Positions 57,001-64,000 of a stretch of DNA of 64,000 nucleotides are shown here, one piece after another; the first letter of the stretch is position 1, and each line of letters opens with the position of its first letter. Under the pieces are notes generated by a model that saw only the letters and a list, made by a program, of their open reading frames with translations, had not been told where the DNA came from and made no database searches. The translations under genes and the position numbers were made by a program. The stretch is from contig JAHBTU010000004.1 of assembly GCA_019638455.1 (NCBI GenBank), positions 596,885 through 660,884 of the forward strand. The letters run 5' to 3'. Source of the DNA: Saprospiraceae bacterium. GTDB taxonomy: Bacteria > Bacteroidota > Bacteroidia > Chitinophagales > Saprospiraceae.

Positions 57001-57554
57001 AAATTGAAACGATTTCAGGCAGTCCGATGAACGAGAGCAATTTTGGCACCTACAATTTGGCGGAGGGTGAAATCCGCGCGGCTTTAGCTTTGGGTATGCC
57101 CATCACATTGGAAGACGGCACCGCCGTGTTCAGGCTGCGTTTCAAGGCACTGGCCGAGGGCATCAAGTTGAGCAACGTGTTGCACCTCACCAACGATGTG
57201 CTTTTGGGCGAGGCGTACAAAGGTGATTTCACGCCCGGCCCAGTGAGTTTGGTGTACGGCGCAGTGGTGACGAGTATTGGCGAGCCGCATACTGGCAAGT
57301 TGGTGTTGCAGCAGAACCGTCCGAACCCCTTCCACGGCCGCACGATGATAGGTTTTGAACTGCCTGACGCTTGCGATGCAATGCTGCGGGTGTTCGACAC
57401 GAACGGGCGTTTGCTGCGTGAGCATTCTGCATCCTATCCTGCGGGAAATCACCAAGTGGAATTTGATTTTGGCACCGAAAGGGGTGTTCTTTATTATGAA
57501 CTGACCACGCCTTTTGGTGTGTTGGCAAAGAAAATGGTGCTGACAAGGGAGTAG
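51063..57554 (+). CDS. Giant repetitive T9SS adhesin with three cohesin-like domains and dockerin-like pair
   Basis: The protein has about 2163 aa. ATG 51063 is chosen over an in-frame ATG at 50952 because it starts the signal peptide (MKKSLYPTLSFLKTSTRYIL..WAQ), and the upstream part overlaps a conserved regulatory element. An N-terminal jelly-roll-like region (~36-235; SLPYSQNF, 'GWAAWNG', 'IDNVTVCEAPTANAG') is shared with the 58357 gene. Cohesin-like domains lie at ~325-463 (SYQFALEWDPAIFDYVGYSA) and ~700-850 (SSLQFSVEWDEAKLMYQSYV). The second is almost identical at DNA level to the 39438 gene. Nine 82-aa repeats (~923-1660) and one diverged tenth follow. Then come the dockerin-like pair (NGLTTADASRITQH, DVNYTNTITTADASFITQ), a third cohesin-like domain (~1933-2070) and the T9SS signal (~2076-2163). 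Surface adhesin or matrix component; partner unknown. Confidence 0.93.
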   Translation: MKKSLYPTLSFLKTSTRYILLSAFALLWGKTMWAQTNPPAQSLPYSQNFGTTTFTAMPTGWAAWNGLNGGSITTQALAEASVPTGNATVTAAITAQTTGGVYGYATSSNGRAYVQTSGNDGNGVNQLALAINTTGKSNIVVKYDVEIINAQTRTVGIVMQYRVGTSGAWTTVPSATGNPYSQSGGTVGIKANVILTLPSAANNQSVVQLRWATWRGTEAGASSGIAIDNVTVCEAPTANAGPDQLTCVDGVVRMAGSVGGSATGGTWSDGGLGGTFLPNANNLNAFYIPPAGNTDTISLVLTTTGGCPPQATDTMRIAYGSLPPMTLRAVAPASVTCGENVTISIEVDGFVDIKSYQFALEWDPAIFDYVGYSATVIGGVEGTVGEFDVANGILTYGWVDPAGIPGENLADETVVLTVTLKALVNTATDEPVNIIGTIVTPIEATNSQLCFLTVNVENEAEIDIEPITVDCPASFAVCVYDAPFALSGGTPDGGDFSGDGVTNNEFDPSAANIGANTITYSYTDNNGCSNSCGFTITVNAQPAVTCPLDQIVCEDELPLDLTTLGALPAGGSFSGTGVTGTSYNAAGGTTNTVTYIYNDGNCENSCTFDITVNANPICDITGLDIVCANSGDNLYEAPTGMTSYQWSITGNGTIDGPDDEETVLVDAGVAGSFELFLTITDANGCTSTCTKTVTVAPLPTLTLTVDAPANATCGDIVDITIEVSNSFTDISSLQFSVEWDEAKLMYQSYVAPEIGGTGGDPIVGDVDAVTNGELTFTWLDPDPNAEFDGVDLSDGTVILTLTMKVIGSTGSVAVSVTDNPEPREIVDANFCSNTVTSVDASIALSPITVTCPSNTTVCIDLAAFALTGGTPSGGTYTGPGVSANTFDPAAAGPGTHTITYSYTDAMGCSNSCTFDITVEDGLPTADAGNGGDECDLTFSLNAVPSVGVGTWTYAGPGTATFAPDANDPAAVATVTDYGTYTFTWTEVNGSCTDADDVTVNFYEQPTAEAGNGGDECDLTFSLNAVPSVGVGTWTYAGPGTATFAPDANDPAATATVTDYGTYTFTWTEVNGACTDADDVTVNFYEQPTAEAGNGGDECDLTFSLNAVPSVGVGTWTYAGPGTATFAPDANDPAAVATVTDYGTYTFTWTEANGSCTDADDATVNFYEQPTAEAGNGGDECDLTFSLNAVPSVGVGTWTYAGPGTATFAPDANDPAAVATVTDYGTYTFTWTEVNGTCTDADDATVNFYEQPTAEAGNGGDECDLTFSLNAVPSVGVGTWTYAGPGTATFAPDANDPAAVATVTDYGTYTFTWTEVNGACTDADDATVNFYEQPTAEAGNGGDECDLTFSLNAVPSVGVGTWTYAGPGTATFAPDANDPAAVATVTDYGTYTFTWTEVNGTCTDADDATVNFYEQPTAEAGNGGDECDLTFSLNAVPSVGVGTWTYAGPGTATFAPDANDPAAIATVTDYGTYTFTWTEVNGICTDADDVTVSFYEQPIADAGADANECDLSTALNATPSVGTGTWTYAGPGTATFAPDANDPAATATVTDYGTYTFTWTEVNGACTDADDVTVNFYEQPTAEAGNGGDECDLTFSLNAVPSVGVGTWTYAGPGTATFAPDANDPAAVATVTDYGTYTFTWTEVNGTCTDADDVTVSFYEQPVVSDETDQTQCDNGTFTMTQSTPSVGAGVWTLESGTATITDDTDPTTTVIVTGTSATVRWTVTNGTCSAFDDVTLNVPPCAINFTGRIIWEGDRLTTMTGVNNATTTLSVDDTDTDITNTNGDYALLAANGGSDFDITPVKNLPLPNALNGLTTADASRITQHALNIFLLTDPYKLIAADVNYTNTITTADASFITQAILGNPVNQLAFINKTWRFVPKDYVFPVPASPWSAPEKISLVGISGDQTDQDFIGIKMGDVNNTANPANFGGLAPNLIWRVQDQWLKQGETVVAEFRADNLYELLAYQFGLRFDPNQLELLEIETISGSPMNESNFGTYNLAEGEIRAALALGMPITLEDGTAVFRLRFKALAEGIKLSNVLHLTNDVLLGEAYKGDFTPGPVSLVYGAVVTSIGEPHTGKLVLQQNRPNPFHGRTMIGFELPDACDAMLRVFDTNGRLLREHSASYPAGNHQVEFDFGTERGVLYYELTTPFGVLAKKMVLTRE
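53829..56042 (+). repeat. Nine 246-bp tandem repeats
   Basis: Units start every 246 bp from 53829 to 55797; a diverged tenth runs from 56043 to about 56279. Each codes for 82 residues (PTAEAGNGGDECDLTFSLNA, then 'GTWTYAGPGTATFAPDANDP', ending 'VTVNFYEQ') with two conserved Cys. The eighth unit is the most diverged of the nine (ADAGADANECDLSTALNATP). Confidence 0.95.
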
Positions 57555-57584
57555 TTCTGGGCGAATTTGTCATGTCCGCTCAAT

Positions 57585-57707
57585 CACACTACTGGACATT
57601 ATTTTTGTGCTGCAAAGATACAATGGCACAAAATGCGGCAAATCAATGCGTATTTTGCTTTGCGTCTTTGTGACTTCGTGGCAAATTTGAAAATGTTCAG
57701 TAGTGTG
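57585..57707. repeat. Inverted-repeat element after the 51063 gene
   Basis: Outer arms 57585-57600 (CACACTACTGGACATT) and 57692-57707 pair at 15 of 16 bases. Between them is CAAAG-rich sequence of the same type as 50756-50922. The element starts 31 bases after the stop codon. It may be a transcript-end structure or a small mobile repeat. Confidence 0.55.
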
Positions 57708-57867
57708 CTGCTCAATAGGCTAAAAGAATGGTTTAGAAGAACTTAGCGACGAAATTTCGAGTATCCAAGTTTTTTGCTGAGTTTTTCTAAACCACTCCCA
57801 CCTTTTCACTTTCGATGAATTAAAAAATTAACATTGGAAACGAGATCGCCGAATCCCCATTTGGCGT

Positions 57868-58356
57868 TATGTTTGCTTCGATTTTTAATTCAAGTACCCG
57901 ATAATCCGTAGTAATCTCATGAGTGACATTGGGTGTCTGAACGCCTCCGTGTTGCGTCCGCTGGTTTATTCGAAGCCGGGTTCCGCAATTTCCTCACTCA
58001 TTTTTTGTCCCATCTCTCCGATTGGCATTTGTAGCGTCAAATGCCAACCTGTTATTTTTTTAATCCCCATCTCATAAAAAGTTAAACTTAAACTGGATGG
58101 CGACACCGCTACCTTCGTGTGTACATCTTGGTTTGACTTGCGCTGTTTTCCCGTCGGTGCGAGTGCGGTCTTGGGCGATTGCCCAAGTAACGGACGGCGT
58201 GTGTGCCGCTCCATTTGCGTCTCTGCTTCTTTGTAGAATCTCCGTTTTCAATTTCATACTCGAATCGTCCTTTCGCGCTGCTCGCGCCAAAGGGCGATTT
58301 TTTGTTTTCAACCTCCTCAAAGTCATTGCACTCAAAAGCTCAACACTACCTTGATT
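57868..58356 (+). promoter_or_regulatory. Promoter-like box and long leader of the 58357 gene
   Basis: TATGTTTG at 57868-57875 fits TAnnTTTG. The next ~80 bases are homologous to the leader at 39111. A perfect hairpin TTGGCATTTG / CAAATGCCAA lies at 58023-58048. Between this and the start codon no gene is seen. The region 57708-57867 also shows nothing I recognise. Confidence 0.5.
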
Positions 58357-61300
58357 ATGAAAAATTATCTTTACTCAAGTATTTTATTGCAGGCAAATAC
58401 GCTGACGAATAAATCAAGCCAAGCCATATCTTGGAAGGCGTTGTTATTTGGTTTTGCAGCATTGTTAACAGGCAAAGTCGCTTGGGGGCAAGCCAACCCA
58501 ACAGCGCAGAGTCTGCCTTACACGCAAAATTTCACTGCATTGGTGCATTCATCTTCCACTTATCCGGCAGGGTGGCAAGGGTGGGGATTAGCGGTTGCGG
58601 CTTCTGGCGTATTCAGAACCAATGCGCCTATCGCAAATGCAAATTTATTAGCTAACTCTACGGCCGCTACCGCTACGGGTGGTGTTCATAATTATGATGG
58701 GAAAATTGGTATATTGTCATCCGGTTCCATTGACCCCTCAATAGTATTGGCACTCAATACCACTTCAAAAAACACGATTCGGGTTACTTACGACGTGATG
58801 ACCATCCGCAACCCTTACAATGGGACCACCAACACCCGTATCAATGAAACGACATTACAATATAGGATAGGCACGTCCGGTGATTTTACTACATTGACTG
58901 GCATAGAATATCAAAACAACACGGAAACGCAGACTGGTTCTGTAACCACCCCCCAAAATTTACAAACCAAAACGCTCACACTGCCCGCTGCTTGCAATAA
59001 TCAGCCAGTTGTGCAGATTCGTTGGGTCATGCGCGACATGACAGGTATGGGGGCCCGTCCCAGTTTTGCTGTGGACAACATCACCGTCTGCGAAGCCCCC
59101 ACCGCCAATGCAGGTGCGGACCTTATGACTTGCGTGAATGGCGTGGTGCGTTTGGCAGGCACAGTAGGCGGTTCCGCCACAGGCGGCACTTGGAGCGACG
59201 GCGGCTTGGGCGGCACTTTTTTGCCCAATGCCAACAACCTGAACGCATTCTACATACCGCCAGCGGGCAACACGGACACCATCTCGTTGGTACTCACCAC
59301 TACGGGCGCGTGCCCACCGCAAGCCACTGATACCGTGCGCATCGCCTACGGCTCATTGCCTCCAATGACCCTCCGCGCAGTTGCCCCGGCAAGCGCCACT
59401 TGCGGCGAAAACGTGACCATCAATATAGAAGTGGACGGTTTTGTGGACATTAAATCATACCAGTTTGCTGTGGAATGGGACCCTGCCAAATTTGACTATG
59501 TGAGTTACAGCGCCACTATCATCGGCGGGGTAGAAGGTACTGTGGGCGAGTTTCAAGTGGACAACGGCATACTGACCTACGGTTGGGTGGACCCCGCCGG
59601 CATCGCGGGCGAAAACTTGGCCGACGAGACGGTGGTGCTGACGCTGACCCTGAAAGTGTTGGCCAACTCCGGCACCGACGAGCCTGTGAACATCGTAGGC
59701 ACCGTCATCACGCCCATCGAGGCGACCAACAGCCAACAGTGCTTTTTGACGGTAAATGTCGAAAACGAGGCCGAGATAGACATCAACCCCATCACCGTCA
59801 CCTGTCCTAGCCCACAAACGGTGTGCAGCGGCGACGCGCCCTTTGCCCTTTCGGGCGGCACCCCCGACGGTGGCGATTTCAGTGGCAACGGGGTAACAAA
59901 CAACGAATTTGACCCCTCCGCCGCCAATCTCGGCGCGAACACGATTACCTACTCCTACACCAACAACGACGGGTGCAGCAACACCTGCACCTTCGACATC
60001 ACGGTGAACCAATCCGTTGCCACCTCGGTCAGCATCTCCGCCGACCCTAGCAATGTAATATGCTCCGGCACAAGCGTGACGTTCACGGCGGTGCCGACGA
60101 ATGGGGGTGCCACACCATCGTATCAGTGGAAGAAAAACGGCGCGGATGTCGGCACGGACTCAGATACATACACCGACGCAGGCTTGGCCGATGGCGACGA
60201 GATAACTTGTGAAATGACCTCCAGCGCCGATTGCGCCGACCCCGCCACCGCCATATCGAACACCATCACGATGACGGTGTCCACCACCCTCACGCCCTCG
60301 GTCAGCATCACAGCCAATCCCGGCAACACGATATGCTCCGGCACAAGCGTGACGTTCACGGCTATTCCGACGAACGGCGGTGCCACCCCATCATATCAAT
60401 GGAAAAAGAACGGCGCGGATGTCGGCACGGACTCAGACACTTATGTTGATGCTGGTTTAGTGGACGGCGACCAAATCTCGGTGGTGCTGACTTCCAGCGC
60501 CGATTGCGCCGACCCGCTCACCGCCACGTCGAACACCATCACGATGACGGTGGCTAACAATGTCACGCCGTCGGTCAGCATCACCGCCAACCCGGGCAAC
60601 ACGATATGCTCCGGCACGAGCGTGACGTTCACGGCGGTTCCGACGAACGGCGGTGCCATCCCATCGTACCAGTGGAAGAAAAACAGCCTCGATGTCGGCA
60701 CCGACTCGGATACTTACACCGACGCAGGTCTGGCAAATGGCGACCAAATCTCGGTGGTGTTAACCTCCAGCGAGTCCTGCGCCAACCCCGCTACCGCCAC
60801 CTCTAACACCATCACGATGACGGTGAACGCGACAGTCACGCCGTCGGTAAGCATCACCGCCAATCCCGGCAATACAATATGTGTTGGCACAAGTGTAACG
60901 TTCACGGCGGTTCCGACGAACGGCGGTGCCACCCCATCGTACCAATGGAAGAAAAACGGCCTGAATGTCGGCACCGACTCGGATACTTACACCGACGCAG
61001 GTCTGGCAAATGGCGACCAAATCTCGGTGGTGTTGGCCTCCAGCGCCCTTTGCGCCAACCCGCTCACCGCCACGTCGAACACCATCACAATGACGGTGAA
61101 CGCCCTTGCCACCGCCGATGCAGGTCTCGACCAAGCCACCTGCGTGAACGGGATTGTTTATGTGGTAGGTACGGTAGGCGGCTCTGCCACAGGCGGCACT
61201 TGGGACGACGGCGGTGCGGGCGGCACATTTTCTCCGAACGCCAACTCGCTCGCGATTTACTACATCCCTCCAATCAACAACGCCAACCCCATCACGCTAA

Positions 61301-64000
61301 CCCTGACTGCAAACGGGCCTTGCCCCGCTACCGACGAGATGGAGGTTACTTACAATCTGACACCATCCATGACCCTGCGGGCAGTTGCCCCGGCAAGCGC
61401 CACTTGCGGCGAAAACGTGGTCATCAGCGTGGAGGTAGATGATTTTGTGGACATCAAATCTTACCAGTTCGTGCTGGAATGGGACCCCGCGAAATTTGAC
61501 TATGTGAGTTATACCGCCACCGAAATTGGTGGCGCGGAAGGTACCGTGGGCGAGTTTGAAGTGGCAAATGGCATACTGACCTACGGTTGGGTGGACCCCG
61601 CCGGCATCGCGGGCGAAAACTTGGCCGACGAGACGGTGGTGCTGACGCTGACCCTGAAAGTATTGGCCAACTCCGGCACGGACGAGCCTGTGAACATCGT
61701 AGGCACCGTCATCACACCCATCGAGGCGACCAACAGCCAGCAGTGCTTTTTGACGGTAAATGTCGAAAACGAGGTCGAGATAGACATCAATCCCATCACT
61801 GTCACCTGTCCTAGCCCACAAACGGTGTGCAGCGGCGACGCGCCCTTTGCCCTTTCGGGCGGCACCCCCGACGGTGGCGATTTCAGTGGCAACGGGGTAA
61901 CAAACAACGAATTTGACCCCTCCGCCGCCAATCTCGGCGCGAACACGATTACCTACTCCTACACCAACAACGACGGGTGCAGCAACACCTGCACCTTCGA
62001 CATCACGGTGAACGCGCAGAGCAATGCGACTTGCCCTGAAAACCAGTCAGTTTGTGTGGATGAGTTGCCTCTTGACCTGACAACTTTGGGCGCACTGCCC
62101 GTTGGTGGCACGTTCAGCGGAACAGGCGTTACGGGTAACACATACTCCGCTGCCGCTGGCACGACGAACACAGTGACATACACCTACGGCGACGGCAACT
62201 GCGAAAGTTCTTGCACGTTCGACATAACCGTGAATGCACAACCTATGGTGACTTGCCCCGAAAACCAGTCTGTTTGCGTGGGCGAATTGCCTTTGAACTT
62301 GACAACCTTGGGTGCGCTCCCAGCAGGCGGCACGTTCAGCGGCATGGGCGTTACAGGCAACTCATACTCCGCTGCTGCTGGCACAACCAACACGGTGACA
62401 TATACATACAATGACGGCAACTGTGAAAACTCCTGCACGTTCGATATCACGGTGAACGCAGCTCCCACTTGCATGGTGACAGGTGCATCAAGCGTATGCT
62501 CAAACAGCACTGGAAACTCATTTAGCGCCCCAGCCGGAATGTCCATGTACCAATGGGGCATTTCGGGCAACGGCACCATTGATGGAGCAACGAATGGGCA
62601 AAATGTGCTCGTTAATGCTACATCAGCAGGCAGCTTTACTTTATCGCTTACCATAACCGATGCAAATGGTTGCACATCTACTTGCAACAAAGTAGTGACG
62701 GTGAGCAGCGACCCCTTGTGTGGCCCTCCTGCTCCCGATGCACAATGTACGCCACCTGCTACGTTCGACTACGATGTGGTGGCTAATGGAACCATTAATT
62801 GGACTGCGTTGCTTCCGGCTGTAAGCCCAAACAACGTGACACAAAAAATCCGCATTACAGGCACTGGTATTGTGAATGTGGAAAATTCCGACCTTTTGTT
62901 AAAATCCTCCAACGCGGTATTGGTAGTTGATGGGCCTGAGCTTCGCATCCGCAATGGCAATTTCAAATTGGAAACCGCCGGTTCAAGAGCTATTTTTAAC
63001 AACGCCATATTGCGTGTTTCTGGTAGTACTCAGCTGTCAGGTAGTATTGCGGTCATGCCCCAAACTTCGTTGTGCATGACAAATTGTATAGTGGAAATTG
63101 GGGATGAACAAGCTGGCGGCTATTTCTCAGCAGGCGGCGTATCCACAAGCGCGGACTTTCAAAACGATGGCGGCTATCGTTACCTCGCCTATGTTTGTTT
63201 GAACGTCACACATGATTTGCAACTGAGCAGCGCCGGCAATGGCACGGCTTCAGGTGGTGGTTTGGATGTTTTCATAAATGTCGTTGCCGAAATAGGCGAC
63301 CGAGGCCCCAATCATGCAATCAATTCTCCCTTCGGAAGTTTCGATGGGGATGATAGTGGCAATCTACAGAACAATAACACGATGCTGATGTACAATTCCG
63401 CATTCATCCTTGCCAACGGAAATGTTCAAAATCAGAGTTCCAGCACCATGTTCGCCTCCGAAACGAGCTTTAAGTTGAACAATGGCAGCTTCCAAAATTC
63501 AGGGACTCTGAACGGAGCATCCATTTGCTTGGGCGCTCACCAACAGATTCAGCAAAACAGCGGTAGCTGGCAAGCAGGTTCGGTTACAACTTGGTATGCA
63601 GGAGGCGCTATCAGCGGACCTCTGCCATTCCCCCCGCCAGCAGAATCTACACCAGCAGAAATCAATGCCTGTATAGCAAGTGCCAGCTGTACTTCCTGTG
63701 TTGACCCAGTATGCAGCATCACAGGTTCCGATGAGATTTGTGCAGGCACTTTAGGCAACGTGTATAGCGGTCCGGCAGGTATGTCGGTATATGCATGGTC
63801 AATCACAGGAAATGGTGCTATCAATGGCGCAACGAACGCGCAGAATGTTACGGTTGACGCTGGCGCAAATGGCAGTTTCACCCTGACTTTGGTCATCACA
63901 GACGCGGACGGCTGTTCTTCGACGTGCATGAAAATGGTCACGGTGAACGCGCTTCCGATGGTGACCTGCCCGGGCAACCAGTCTGTATGCGTGGACAACC
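58357..64000 (+). CDS. Giant repetitive secreted adhesin with cohesin-like domains, 5' part (continues beyond window)
   Basis: I translated from ATG 58357; the frame stays open through the last base, giving at least 1881 codons. A 45-aa signal region ends ALLTGKVAWGQ, followed by 'ANPTAQSLPYTQNF' exactly as in the 51063 protein. An N-terminal jelly-roll-like region (~46-240) ends in VDNITVCEAPTANAG. Cohesin-like domains lie at ~337-475 (SYQFAVEWDPAKFDYVSYSA) and ~1005-1145 (SYQFVLEWDPAKFDYVSYTA). Four 91-aa Ig-like repeats (~558-921; NVICSGTSVTFTAVPTNGG) sit between them. Later come HYR/Ig-like units (TCPENQSVC, 'YQWGISGNGTIDGA') and a beta-helix-like stretch (~1470-1730). The C-terminus is outside the window; by analogy it should end in the dockerin-cohesin-T9SS block, which I cannot see. 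Confidence 0.88.
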   Translation, partial: MKNYLYSSILLQANTLTNKSSQAISWKALLFGFAALLTGKVAWGQANPTAQSLPYTQNFTALVHSSSTYPAGWQGWGLAVAASGVFRTNAPIANANLLANSTAATATGGVHNYDGKIGILSSGSIDPSIVLALNTTSKNTIRVTYDVMTIRNPYNGTTNTRINETTLQYRIGTSGDFTTLTGIEYQNNTETQTGSVTTPQNLQTKTLTLPAACNNQPVVQIRWVMRDMTGMGARPSFAVDNITVCEAPTANAGADLMTCVNGVVRLAGTVGGSATGGTWSDGGLGGTFLPNANNLNAFYIPPAGNTDTISLVLTTTGACPPQATDTVRIAYGSLPPMTLRAVAPASATCGENVTINIEVDGFVDIKSYQFAVEWDPAKFDYVSYSATIIGGVEGTVGEFQVDNGILTYGWVDPAGIAGENLADETVVLTLTLKVLANSGTDEPVNIVGTVITPIEATNSQQCFLTVNVENEAEIDINPITVTCPSPQTVCSGDAPFALSGGTPDGGDFSGNGVTNNEFDPSAANLGANTITYSYTNNDGCSNTCTFDITVNQSVATSVSISADPSNVICSGTSVTFTAVPTNGGATPSYQWKKNGADVGTDSDTYTDAGLADGDEITCEMTSSADCADPATAISNTITMTVSTTLTPSVSITANPGNTICSGTSVTFTAIPTNGGATPSYQWKKNGADVGTDSDTYVDAGLVDGDQISVVLTSSADCADPLTATSNTITMTVANNVTPSVSITANPGNTICSGTSVTFTAVPTNGGAIPSYQWKKNSLDVGTDSDTYTDAGLANGDQISVVLTSSESCANPATATSNTITMTVNATVTPSVSITANPGNTICVGTSVTFTAVPTNGGATPSYQWKKNGLNVGTDSDTYTDAGLANGDQISVVLASSALCANPLTATSNTITMTVNALATADAGLDQATCVNGIVYVVGTVGGSATGGTWDDGGAGGTFSPNANSLAIYYIPPINNANPITLTLTANGPCPATDEMEVTYNLTPSMTLRAVAPASATCGENVVISVEVDDFVDIKSYQFVLEWDPAKFDYVSYTATEIGGAEGTVGEFEVANGILTYGWVDPAGIAGENLADETVVLTLTLKVLANSGTDEPVNIVGTVITPIEATNSQQCFLTVNVENEVEIDINPITVTCPSPQTVCSGDAPFALSGGTPDGGDFSGNGVTNNEFDPSAANLGANTITYSYTNNDGCSNTCTFDITVNAQSNATCPENQSVCVDELPLDLTTLGALPVGGTFSGTGVTGNTYSAAAGTTNTVTYTYGDGNCESSCTFDITVNAQPMVTCPENQSVCVGELPLNLTTLGALPAGGTFSGMGVTGNSYSAAAGTTNTVTYTYNDGNCENSCTFDITVNAAPTCMVTGASSVCSNSTGNSFSAPAGMSMYQWGISGNGTIDGATNGQNVLVNATSAGSFTLSLTITDANGCTSTCNKVVTVSSDPLCGPPAPDAQCTPPATFDYDVVANGTINWTALLPAVSPNNVTQKIRITGTGIVNVENSDLLLKSSNAVLVVDGPELRIRNGNFKLETAGSRAIFNNAILRVSGSTQLSGSIAVMPQTSLCMTNCIVEIGDEQAGGYFSAGGVSTSADFQNDGGYRYLAYVCLNVTHDLQLSSAGNGTASGGGLDVFINVVAEIGDRGPNHAINSPFGSFDGDDSGNLQNNNTMLMYNSAFILANGNVQNQSSSTMFASETSFKLNNGSFQNSGTLNGASICLGAHQQIQQNSGSWQAGSVTTWYAGGAISGPLPFPPPAESTPAEINACIASASCTSCVDPVCSITGSDEICAGTLGNVYSGPAGMSVYAWSITGNGAINGATNAQNVTVDAGANGSFTLTLVITDADGCSSTCMKMVTVNALPMVTCPGNQSVCVDN
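59577..60003 (+). repeat. Block duplicated at 61581-62007
   Basis: This stretch, coding for the second half of a cohesin-like domain and the following 'GGTPDGGDFSGNGV' Ig-like unit, recurs 2004 bp downstream in the same gene with only a few base differences. The surrounding sequence is much more diverged, which points to local gene conversion. Confidence 0.8.
60028..61119 (+). repeat. Four 273-bp tandem repeats
   Basis: Units start at 60028, 60301, 60574 and 60847. Each codes for a 91-residue Ig-like domain (SVSITANPGNTICSGTSV, 'PSYQWKKNG', ending 'SNTITMTV'). They are more diverged from each other than the repeats in the two preceding genes. Confidence 0.9.

Overview
The window looks like chromosomal DNA of a gliding or surface-associated Bacteroidota. 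Saprospiria is my best guess, at low confidence. The basis is several proteins ending in type IX secretion system (T9SS) type A sorting domains, SprB-type repeats, two hybrid two-component regulators of the SusR/HTCS type, and TAnnTTTG-like promoter boxes. Almost all genes are on the + strand; the only convincing minus-strand gene is a transposase.

Region 1 (1-24560) alternates surface protein, HTCS, surface protein, HTCS, surface protein. The first surface protein (1-1817, 5' end cut by the window) carries Cys-rich repeats. The second and third (6242-13708, 18441-24560) carry right-handed beta-helix domains of the 'YVKP...GDGSSWANA' type. All three end in the same block: a dockerin-like double loop, a cohesin-like domain and a T9SS signal. 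The regulators at 1965-6023 and 13848-17984 each combine a periplasmic beta-propeller, Y_Y_Y domain, histidine kinase, receiver and AraC-type DNA-binding domain. Possible operators (21-bp direct repeats at 6066-6139, TGTCG repeats at 18236-18350) lie between regulator and target.

Region 2 (24561-28820) holds a small secreted T9SS protein, a DUF4160 / DUF2442-HTH pair that resembles a toxin-antitoxin module, a BRO-N/DinD-like gene, and several dispersed intergenic repeats.

Region 3 (28821-38875) holds a large secreted protein gene with an N,N-dimethylformamidase-beta-like domain. It is split by a complete 903-bp IS5-family element; a TTA target duplication is visible, and removing the element restores the reading frame exactly. 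A paralogue of its 3' half follows (36122-38875) after a 21-copy decamer array. Neither protein has a T9SS sorting domain.

Region 4 (38876-64000) holds three giant repetitive adhesins: 39438-50720 (about 3760 aa), 51063-57554 (about 2163 aa) and 58357 to beyond the window. They are built from tandem DNA-level repeats (231 bp x9, 246 bp x9, 240 bp x4, 273 bp x4, and a 1185-bp perfect duplication). They also carry internal cohesin-like domains and, in the two complete genes, the dockerin-cohesin-T9SS block. Two of them have homologous long 5' leaders.

Taken together, the window reads as an extracellular matrix/adhesin locus. The strongest candidate for something undescribed is the recurring pairing of dockerin-like and cohesin-like modules in T9SS-exported proteins, which could let these proteins bind each other on the cell surface. 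That is inference; the sequence shows only the modules.
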